This document shows, piece after piece, positions 55,071 to 64,000 of a stretch of DNA of 64,000 bases; the stretch's first letter is position 1; every line of letters starts with the position of its first letter. Made by a program: the position numbers and the translations under genes. The notes beneath the pieces were generated by a model. It was not told where the DNA came from. It ran no database searches and worked only from the letters and a program-made list of their open reading frames with translations. Origin of the DNA: Sciurus carolinensis (Eukaryota; Chordata; Mammalia; Rodentia; Sciuridae); assembly GCF_902686445.1 (NCBI RefSeq), contig NC_062222.1:131571035-131635034 (forward strand), written 5' to 3'.

Positions 55071-58000
55071 GTCAGTCCTCGAGCGGGCGCGCCGTCCCAG
55101 GCCTGCAGGAGCCCCGGCGCGGCCCCGGCGCCCCAGCCAGCGCCGCGCCGGCGTCGCCTCGTCGGCCCGCGCCCCGCGGCCTTAGGCCCGGCCCTCCTGG
55201 CGGTGCCTGCGGCCGAACTCGGAGCGGCGCTCGGAGGCGGAGAGCTGTCCAGCGCCCCCTTAGAAACGGAAAACCGGTTCCCGCGGGATCGCGAACTCCT
55301 TCAAGACTCGGGCCAGCGCCCTTCGCTGGGGAGCTTTCGGCTGCTCGCCTCCCAGGAGGGCGAGCGTCTGCCAGGGCGTCCCGCGCCTCGGCGTGCAGAG
55401 CAGGTCTCGCCTGGCGTCCCCGGCCCTTCCCGGTCCCGATGCCCGCGCTGCACAGGGAGCCCCCAGAGCTCCGCTCAGGACCCAGGCGCCCTGCCAGACG
55501 ATCCGGGCCGGCTGTTTCCCGGCGGGTCACCGGAGGGCACGTTACGAACCTATTTGGGCTTCTTCTGTAAGATGGGATCATAGGGGTCGCCGCGAGGGGT
55601 GAAATGTGAAAATACACGTTCAGTGCGAAAATACACACGAAGCTCCCAGAACACGTGTGCACTCAATAAACGTTAGCTCCTACGCCAGTGTCGTACCTGT
55701 CCTGCTCCGCTCCCAGCGCAGCACCTGTCAGTACAAGCATTCGCTCAACAAGCGTTTTCTGAGCTCCTGTTGTGGGCAAGATGCTGAGGGTAGAACTGCC
55801 CGCATGACAGAGGTCCCTGCCTTAAAAGCCAACCTTCGATGACCAATGACCATTGGTCGAAAGAATGAATGAGTGCGTGCCTGAGAACATCACCAGGCAG
55901 TCAGTGTCCTGAGCAGGGGTTCCTGACCTCAGGTTGCGAACTCCTGCAGTGCTATAAACTGCCAGGAGTTTGCTCTAGGGAGAGGGTCGCAAGGATCTCA
56001 GAGGATCTGAGACCCACCCTGCAAATAAATGGAAGAGCCTCTGCCCGGGGTATCTTCACACCTGTCGCTTCTGTCGAGGGCACCAGCACGCTTTCTGGGA
56101 ATGTTGCTAAAGTTTGTCTCTCTCCTGCCCGCCTCCTTTCCCCAGGCAGCCTTCAGGAACGCCAGCCTTTATTGCTGCCAGTTTCCCCTTTTCGGTGTCA
56201 CATTTCCATGTTGCTGGTGTAGTTTAGACTCTGGTTTCTGCAGTGACCTTTTCTCTGCGCATCCTCCTTGGCAGTTGGTTCTGCACAACTCCTGCTGCTT
56301 TTGGTTCTGAAATTCGAGGTTTAGGGCCATTGTATGCAAAATTTGGAGTACTCCTATCATTTCTTGTCTTTCTAGGCTGCATTAGTGAGTTTTATTCTGA
56401 GGAAAATACTTTGATATCCTGTAATTACCTTTAAATGTGATCGGAAAGAAAAGAACTTGGTGTCACTTTTCTTTATGAAGTATATGAGTTTTTGGACACT
56501 TAAGAAGGATTTCGAATAAGTGAATTGTTATAAATAAATCAGCATTGTTTGTAACACTTATTCAATAAAAATTTTAGGTTTTTATGGTTTTATCATTTAG
56601 ATTTTATTCTGAAGGCCACGTAATTTTTTTGTTTCCTAGATTTTATGGTATTCAATTAACAGCTTATTTTCCATTTAAAATTAAGACTGTCAGTAATACT
56701 AGTACACTTATAAAATGATCCTCAAATCACCTATTATTCCATATGCTGTCATATTTCTTTAAGTTTTTGTACATTTTTTTCTGGCTTTTATCTACTGTAT
56801 ATCTATTAATCAGTTGAAATTCATTCATAATTTCAAATCCATGTTTTCCAAAATTTAGACTTTTATACATATTTTTACTTAGTTGCTAATTTAGTGTGAA
56901 TATAGTTTTTCATCTCTATTTTAAGTTCTGTCTTCTGTAGGACAGAACAGTTTTTTTTCACTTGTGAATCAGGACTTATTATTTCTGCTTCAAAGAATAA
57001 CAGTGATATTTTTTATGGTGCTCTGACTTAGTCTTTATCCTCTTGATTAAACAATGCATTTAAAAAGGAACAGATTTTTTCCTGCCACTAATTTTCAGAA
57101 ATGGGCATTTGAAACCTAAGGTTCTTTTTTATTCTTATGTCAAACATTTCTTTTTCCATACCCTTCTCAGTCTCAAATTATTGGCAGCTACTAGTATTCC
57201 AGTCTCCTTTTACTGTCTTTTTCTTTTATGAACTCAGCTTCTCTTCTTCTACGTATCCTGATTTAACTCTTCGTCATTTTTCTAGCATTAGTTTTTCCTG
57301 TGCCTTTTAACTCCAGGCGTTTTTGATATGCACAGACAGAAGCAATAAAGAATACTATTGACATAACCACTAACGGGTTTCTTCAAGAGAAATTTAGCTC
57401 CTCCCTCCAATGACACGTGTTTCTATTTATTTTCAGTTCTGATTTATACTTTTGATTTATTAAACATTTCTTAAGATATTTTTGAGGAAAAATAGTCTTT
57501 TTTGCTGTTTTATCAGTGTTAGTTAATGTAATTTGCTTAAAAAATGTTACTATTAATTTTCCAAACAAAAAAATACAAAGAATCAGATAAAAATGTTTCA
57601 GATATGATAGCTGGTGGTGGTTCACTTTATAATTTTTAGGAAGGGTATCCATATAGTAATATGTGAGACATTATAATAAGTGTGAAAATTGGGATAATGT
57701 CTAGACAATTGAAGAAGAAGCCTCTCCCCTATAGATTTTGTTCATTCTCTGAATAATTTGTAGAGCAAGATGTCAGGAGATGAACTTATTTTAATACTGT
57801 GTGTGTTTCCTATGACCTACTCTTTTGACAGTTTATACTTTCTTCCCATTGAAATTCCACCAATTTTGAGACTTTATTTTTGCCTCAAATATTTGAGGAC
57901 AGAGCTTCAAAAATCTTGGAAGTCCTGTTTCCAAGAAAAGAACTTTACTCAGAATTTTTCTGAATATTAACATAAAAATATTAAGTATTGAGAATCTTAA

Positions 58001-59554
58001 AAGAAAGGGAAAAATTACTTCAAATGATAATATGCTGTTACATGTACCTTGAATTTCTTCTTGACCTGTATATTTTCAACCATTCATGTATTAAACATTT
58101 GAAGTACTTATAGTTGTGGAAGTGGTGATACTTATTTTTCTTCAGCACTTTGAACCTCTTTACAGGTGACTTTTTTGCTCCAAGTTCGACAAGTTCAATG
58201 ACACCATTAGGCAAAGAGATAACCAAAAAGGCTTTAAAAAGAATGCTTACCTCTTTTAATCTGATCTTTCAGTTTTGAAATTGTTATGTGCTTCAAGGAT
58301 TTAACAAATGTAGTGAGTGTATTTCTGAATGTCTAGTAGAACATGTTTCTTATGGTAGTGCTCAATAATTACTTGATCAAATATCTTAGCAATTTATTAC
58401 AAATTCTGAGTAAATATTTTTAAAAGTTGGGGTTAGGGTGTACAAATTGCCATTTGTGAAAAATATGTTTTTGGTGTAAAAGGAAGTTTAAGTCATGTTA
58501 AAAGAAATTGAAATTTGGCCAAGTTTTCTTTTGCACTGCTGTTCTTACATCATAATTAACTATAATAAGCTATCTTGGAAATTTTATCTTAGTTTTTGTT
58601 ATTTTAAGAGTTGACATCTAATTTTAACTTTTAAGATAAAAAGGGTTATTTTCCCTTAACTTTGGCACTCTGTCTTGAGGAGTATAAAAACTTTGTGAGG
58701 CTGCCTTTTTGTCCTTTTTGGAGGTTTTCAAATAAGAATAGTGCAATTGAAGTGTTTAAGATATCCGAGTTATTGAGTTATTTAAGTTATTACCAGAATT
58801 TTCATTTGCTTTGATTAGAAGTGCATTTAAAAAAAAAAAAAAAGCTCTAGGGTTTTTGAATCAAACTCTTTTATTGAAAAAGTAGATAATTATCTGTTCT
58901 CCTTATAATATCTTATGACTTTTAAGCATTATGATCCTTGAATAGGAAATACTTATATTGCCTGCTTTATATTAATCTTAATAATGCTAGCTTCTTTATT
59001 TAAAAGATACATATTATCAGGGTCATTCTACTTACTTATTTTTGTTTAGTATCTTTAACATAGAAGAAAATTAGGTTATTAAGATGCATTTCTTGGAGGA
59101 AAAATGAGAAGAAATTCTATAATCTGCTTTACCCTCCTTAGTAGTGCTTCTTATTTAGCTGAGAGCACAGTTACCCTCAAAATATTTAACCTTAGAAGTG
59201 AAACTCAGGGTTCTCTGAAAAAAATTTTTTTGAGCTGATAGGTCAGATTCAGACTTCTAGTCATGTTGCTTTAGTTTGCTGTTAATAATTCTCAAATTGT
59301 AATTTCCCTTGCTTGACAGCCAGGGGATTTGAAGGGATCTAACTGATTAGTCTTTTGTCCCCACTGCTGGCTGCTAGTAAGTAAAGTTTACCTAGCAGTA
59401 TTAGGTCCCTCCTCTCTCTTGTAAGTGATTAGAGCTACTTAAAGTTGTCTGGGATCAGTTGGAGTATAAATGTTAAAAGAATACTTAAGATTTAGTAGTG
59501 GTCTTATGTTTCCATAAATTAATTTTGGTATTTTATGCATTAATTTTTTTTTAG
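55071..59554 (+). other. RAB28: RAB28 intron 1
   Basis: The intron starts gtcagt and ends in a pyrimidine tract taatttttttttttag just before exon 2. The first 500 bp belong to the CpG island; the rest is AT-rich. Apart from an old L2/MIR-like piece near 55640-55840 and an A-rich tract near 58829-58843, I see no strong transposon and no extra exon. Confidence 0.9.
55735..55840 (+). repeat. L2-like LINE 3' fragment
   Basis: 'cattcgctcaacaagcgttttctgagctcctgttgtgggc' and 'gacagaggtccctgccttaaaagcc' follow the same L2-type motif as at 5860. A MIR-like tail 'ctcaataaacgttagctcc' lies before it at about 55660. Confidence 0.5.
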
Positions 59555-59651
59555 ACCTCCTTAGCTACGTGTTTTGCTCAAGAAACTTTTGGGAAACAGT
59601 ACAAGCAAACTATAGGACTGGATTTCTTTTTGAGAAGGATAACATTGCCAG
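59555..59651 (+). CDS. RAB28: RAB28 exon 2 (residues 26-57 plus first base of 58)
   Basis: Reads [20 protein letters not shown] then [12 protein letters not shown], which joins exon 1 in phase 0 to give the P-loop GDGTSGKTS. It holds the switch I region ([10 protein letters not shown]). The acceptor is ttttttttag at 59545-59554 and the donor is g|gtaaga at 59652, leaving the next codon split after its first base (Gly in the known protein). The continuation, with switch II and the C-terminal CAAX-type end, lies beyond the window. All residues here match the expected family sequence and no frameshift is seen. Confidence 0.97.
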
Positions 59652-61309
59652 GTAAGAGACTAAAAAGTCTTAACATAGAAGATTGTACAAATCTTAAAAT
59701 AACAGACATAAGGAAAAAATGTGTAAGATAAATTTTGGTGCTGCTTCTGCAAGGAAATATGTGTAATCAGTAAATATATATTGTAGGAAGGTTAACTTTC
59801 ATCAGCATCTCCATGAAGGCATATTGTCCATGTGGGTGAGAAAGAGGTTATATGCTTCTACACCCCCTCACTATTTCTGGCCACTACACATTTTTTGAGG
59901 ATAAACCATAGTGGCTTATAAAATTCTAAAAGGTGTTAATAAATTAAATTCTATAAATTTGTTAACAGATATTGTATTAACTAAATGTAAAAAGATTGGG
60001 AAGGATTATTTTTTAAAATATTATTTTGATTAGCTTCTACTTTAGTTTTTTTGTTTGAAAGTTGGAACAGAAGTATAATGTAGCTATGGAACTTCTGTGC
60101 TCTAATATGTGAATGCTGTTTTATGCAAGGCAGCATGAAATTGCTGGCATTTAATAGACCACTAAAATTTAGGGTCCCTAGGCACTCATAAAAATACAGT
60201 TTGAGCATTCAAGATGTTTCAGTTCACCATGCAAAGAAACTATTTAGATGCCAGTTGCAGCACATTTTGTGGGAAATACAGGGAAATCATAACACAAAAA
60301 GAGTGGTTTATGTTTTAAGTTAGTTTCTGAACAATTGGGGCTTTAAAATGCTCTGTCCATTCAATTTCAATGGTCAAATTATATGTTTAAAGTATTTTAT
60401 TAAAAGCAGTTTATCTTCATTGACTTTATAAACCATCCACCCTCTCCTCTGTAAGGAAACACATTTGAATAAAATGGTATAATGTTAAATACATATACTA
60501 GAATGTGAGTGATACAGGAGGACAGGATTTAATAAATTCCAGTGTTATTGAAATCTGTTAACTTATCAAAACACCCCATCTATCAGATTACTCCCCATAA
60601 AAGTTATAGAGCAGTTAAGGAAAACTCTTGATAATTGGAGATATTCTTCAAATCTCATTATTAATATATTCTATTTTTGTGGTTGTTTTTAGTTCTCAGT
60701 GAAAAATAGAAGATACAACATGAGGAAAAATAATTCTAGTTTTTCCATTAATAAGTTATTGTTCAGTAAGAGGTTTAATGAGAAACATACATTCTTTATT
60801 TCATCTATATTTTTCTTTAATATATTCAAAGCTGAAAATATCTTCTTTGTATCATTCTGATTCATACAGATAGATTAAAGCTCCATTCCAAGACACACAC
60901 AGCAGTCACAAGTCATATAACATACATGTCAAAAATTTAGATTCACAAGTTTTTCTCAGGGATGCCAGTTGTACATAGAGAACCTCAATAGTTATCAGCT
61001 ATTTTGTTTTGATGCTAATTAGCAAAAGCACGAACTTTTTTCTTGTTAATTTTAATTTCTTTTTTTTAGTTGAAAGACTTAAATGAAGGAGCAAGACCTA
61101 GTTAAATAGTATAAACATAAGACTGGTTTGGACATTTTATGTGACTTTTGTGATGATTTTGACCATTGCATAGTACTACCAATGTAAAAATTCTGATTAC
61201 TTTGTAAAAAGTTTTAGTATTCTTAAGATTCAATTTTAAGGTATAATATTTTAGGCTTAGAAAGTATTTAGGTTAAAAAGTGATGTTAGGAAACATTTTT
61301 TTAAGAAAA

Positions 61310-61390
61310 TTTTTTTTGGTATAACACATTCAACCTAGGGCTTTGTACATGTTAGGTAAGTGCTCTACCACTGAGCTATATCCACAGCTT
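61310..61390 (-). repeat. ID SINE in RAB28 intron 2
   Basis: Reverse orientation: tttggtataacacattcaac, 'ctagggctttgtacatgttagg', then 'gtgctctaccactgagctatatcc'. It is diverged and has lost most of its tail. Confidence 0.8.
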
Positions 61391-61494
61391 GGAAACATAT
61401 ACTCTTAATGAATGTATATCTTAATTTTCCTGATGAAATTTTTATTTTGATATATAGTGTTTCAAAAAATTTTTCTACATTTTAAAAAGATAAG

Positions 61495-62265
61495 TTTTTT
61501 TTTAACATTTAATGAACTCAAAAATGGTTTTAGTGCATCTTGATCTTAGGTAATTAATATATATATTAAGAAGTATAAATAAATTACAAGCTTCATAGTT
61601 CATCCTTTATATGCTTTCATCCTAATTTTAATTCATTATAAGTGTCCAATGTAGAATGATTATTATTTGTATCATTTGCTAAATTAAACATTGCAGGCTG
61701 AATTGTTGAATTTATGGTAAAGCAGCATAGTATATGAATCTAATATTTGTTACTATTTTAGTAAAGTCTTCTGAACAGTCAGATTGTTAGGGATGTAAAC
61801 CTCATGTCCATCTATTCACATTCTCTTCATGCAGGTTTTCAAGGTCATTACTTTGCAAATACTCATCCATTTTAGTATAGTTCATGATCCGGTATGCTGT
61901 ATAGTCTGGATGCAACCACTGTGCAGATTTTACTGCTTAAAATAGTGTATCTGTTAGTCAGAGATTCTGCTGATAGAGCTTCTTAAGAGCCTTAGTCAAA
62001 ATACTTTCAGGAAGCTTGTGGGTACAGTCCAGTAAACAGCGTTCTACTGTGAAAAGGATTTCTAAGTCTTAGTACAAGAAGTGGGCAGTCTTGTGTTTTT
62101 AGTTTCATCTTGACTATGCAGCACTTTAAGTAAGGTTAACCAAGGCACCAAGTATACTTTTACAAGGACTCTGTTGAGTCCTCTTGGTGACTTTGATTCA
62201 TACCAAAAGCATCTTACCCGTATTTTGTTACCTCATCTATTTTGTTTTTTCCTAGTTACATGTCA
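61495..62265 (-). pseudogene. Unidentified coding-like antisense stretch, probable retropseudogene
   Basis: On the - strand, 62068 down to 61802 is one frame of 89 codons with only two internal stops (TGA at 61958-61960, TAA at 61937-61939), each one base from a sense codon. It reads protein-like segments: ILFTVERCLLDCTHKLPESI, LTKALKKLYQQNL, then after the stops SAQWLHPDYTAYRIMNYTKM and DEYLQSNDLENLHEENVNRW ending in T and a TGA at 61802-61804. Another frame continues upstream to about 62200 (RVLVKVYLVPWLTLLKVLHS). About 300 bases after the final stop a poly-T run (61496-61504) is a possible poly-A tail on this strand. I do not recognise the parent gene. It could instead be a transposase relic or chance. 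Confidence 0.4.
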
Positions 62266-63419
62266 TTTCTTACAGAGGAGCAGGGACTTTATTGCATTTT
62301 GCATTTGAGATTAGATTGCTGACAATTTCTATAATATTCTTGTTACACATTTGTATTAGATAGAGACTTGATTGAAAAAATTATAGTATCACTTGAATAC
62401 TCTTATGCAGTTTTATAGGTATGTCATCTTTAAAACATAATGGGAAACTTCATATGTTTATGCTTTCAAATCTAAGCTAAAATTGATTTTAATCACTTTT
62501 CATGACTTTTTTCCTCAAATTGGAAATCCCCATTTTTAGTTCTAAGTGTTAATAAACCCCAAATTCTAATGTAGAAGTTAAAAATGCATATTTCTAAGTA
62601 TATGAAATATCTATGCAGTTAATGCCTCTTGTCAAAGCTACAATGATAGTAAATTTTTTTCAATAATATTCTATCAAAATATGCATTGCTGATTATTCTG
62701 GTGGATTATCAATAATGCATAGTTACTTTTACTACTGAGTCAGTAGAATCTATATCTTAACAAAATAAAACTACAAGCAAACAACAGTGTTCAAAAAGAT
62801 ACAGATTTTTAAAAGTATCTTCATCATATGAATATAAATCTCCAAGATGGGAGATAGGTAGATGATTTAGGGTTTTAAAGATGATTGTAGGCAGCATTTG
62901 GAAACATGTAATGAAGAGCATGTTCTTAAAGTTGAAGTATTCACAACACCTAATTCAGGGAGGATCTGAAAGAATATAAAGAAAGAAAAGGAAAGGCAAA
63001 AAGCTTCATATTATCTTGATGCAAGATTAAATAATAGGGAATATTGACCTTGAATAAATTGAATTAAATACCTTTTAGCAATTAATAAGCATTGCCTATA
63101 GTTGTACTCTATAAGTTACAACTATAAGAGTTAAGCACTGTCTTCTGATATAAACAAATGACTGTAAAGGGTTTTTCAAGTAAAATGAATGGATTACTGT
63201 CTGTTTATTTAGAGGCTTCTGAAACATATACCCTCCTAGCTAGCTTTCTCACCTACTAAATTTGAGACAGTGTTCTATAATGCTATTATTTTGCTTTGAC
63301 TCTCTCACAATTTAGATTTTTAAGAAATTGGGTTTATATAGGTTGTTGGACAAGTCTTTGTGACATTTTGGTTTTCACATTCATAGGGCTTTAATAACAT
63401 TTCACTCATTACTTTGTGA

Positions 63420-63545
63420 GCATTGAAGCGTGTTTCTGCGGGAATGATGGTGGGTGATAAACTTCAGTAGCTCTCATTAACGCTAATGGAAGTTCCTCCT
63501 GGAAATCCTCTGCACAGTGGCAGATGGAGCAGGCCTACATCCAAA
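63420..63545. other. Possible ancient repeat or conserved element
   Basis: A GC-higher island in AT-rich intron: 'tctgcgggaatgatggtggg', 'gctctcattaacgctaatgg' with back-to-back homeodomain cores, then 'ctgcacagtggcagatggagcaggcc'. Its texture is that of an old amniote repeat core or an exapted element. Not assigned. Confidence 0.35.
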
Positions 63546-64000
63546 CAATGGAAAGATTGTAATACAAACCCACCAAAACTTAGAAGTAAGGGTAAAATTT
63601 TGCTGGTTAATCTGGTGTCTTACTTTCTTTTCAGTTTCGTAGGTAAACAGTGTGACTAACGTGCTCTTAGTTTAGTGTCTGACATGGATCTAAAAATTCT
63701 TGTCTTTATAATTCTTTTTGTTTTGAAAGTGAGGTCATTTTCTCAGTTTTTATTTGAATTTTCCTGATTCACAAGTCATTCAGAAGATGCCAGTTGAGAC
63801 TTCGAAGAAAGCAACATAGTGCTATGAGCTGGAATATTTTGAAGTGTTAAACTAAATGCATATTGAACATGGTCATTTACTTTTGTAGTTCAATCATCAG
63901 TTGCACTGATAAGAGGAAATAGCTTATTGTACACATTTTGCTTCACCCAAATATTTTGCAAACTATACAAATGAATTTTAAAGATTACCTTTTTATTAGT

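Larger units (their letters stand above)
54650..55570. promoter_or_regulatory. RAB28: CpG island of the RAB28 promoter
   Basis: Very GC-rich sequence packed with CpG covers the proximal promoter, exon 1 and the first 500 bp of intron 1. It is the densest island in the window and is typical of a broadly expressed gene without a TATA box. Long open frames on both strands in this island are composition effects. Confidence 0.9.
59652..64000 (+). other. RAB28: RAB28 intron 2 (partial, runs off the right edge)
   Basis: No exon 3 sequence (the stretch around the known IWDIGGQ motif) was found before the window end, so intron 2 is longer than 4.3 kb. It holds an ID fragment, an antisense coding-like stretch and a possible ancient repeat near 63.4-63.55 kb. 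The remainder is AT-rich and unassigned. Confidence 0.85.

Noticed and set aside
54569..55570. 333-codon + strand open frame over the RAB28 promoter and exon 1
   Set aside because: It runs in a different frame from RAB28 exon 1 through GC-rich island DNA, consists mostly of R, A, G and P, and has no domain. Long stop-free frames are expected at this composition.
54996..55583. 195-codon frame starting at the RAB28 ATG
   Set aside because: Only the first 25 codons are RAB28. The rest is read-through of intron 1 after a canonical donor at 55071.
55072..55662. 196-codon minus-strand frame in intron 1
   Set aside because: CpG-island antisense frame rich in R, P, G and A without homology. No splice or start context supports it.

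Overview
This is a 64-kb stretch of mammalian nuclear DNA, most likely from a squirrel-family rodent (ground squirrel or marmot type). The best evidence is the SINE content: many tRNA-Ala-like ID elements, several with the long sciurid tail after the tRNA-like body, and several B1+ID dimers of the kind described in squirrels (MEN / B1-dID). These sit among ancient MIR, L2, L1M and MaLR/ERVL relics. No bacterial, plasmid or viral gene organisation is present.

Only one active protein-coding gene is supported: the 5' end of RAB28 on the + strand. Its CpG-island promoter lies at about 54.65-55.57 kb. Exon 1 (coding 54996-55070) ends exactly after the P-loop lysine. Exon 2 (59555-59651) carries switch I. 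The remaining exons lie beyond the right edge. In human 4p15.33 the neighbour upstream of RAB28 is the homeobox gene NKX3-2 (recalled synteny). No NKX3-2 homeodomain exon is visible, so the first 54 kb reads as the intergenic interval between the two genes.

Layout. 1-15.4 kb: GC-rich, SINE-poor, with at least five CpG-rich patches and a compact homeodomain-site-rich segment at 7.93-8.25 kb that looks like a conserved enhancer. 15.4-23.2 kb: AT-rich and nearly repeat-free from 18.0 to 23.2 kb, again suggestive of constrained regulatory DNA. 23.2-35.3 kb: a repeat graveyard of Tigger DNA transposons, MaLR-type LTRs, old L1M and a younger minus-strand L1. 35.3-37.0 kb: a processed pseudogene of the RNA helicase DDX47, missing the segment with its DEAD box. 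37-44.8 kb: further LTRs, MIRs and one more enhancer-like block at 40.47-40.80 kb. 44.8-51.3 kb: a long decayed + strand L1 carrying two younger ID insertions, followed by a second L1 3' end. 51.3-54.6 kb: older repeats, a young ID copy and the RAB28 upstream flank. 54.65-64 kb: RAB28 promoter, exon 1, intron 1, exon 2 and part of intron 2. Intron 2 holds an unidentified coding-like antisense stretch that is probably another retropseudogene.

Most of the window therefore appears to be regulatory or transposon-derived sequence. The strongest candidates for something new are the unnamed conserved-looking noncoding blocks and the unidentified antisense retrocopy in RAB28 intron 2.
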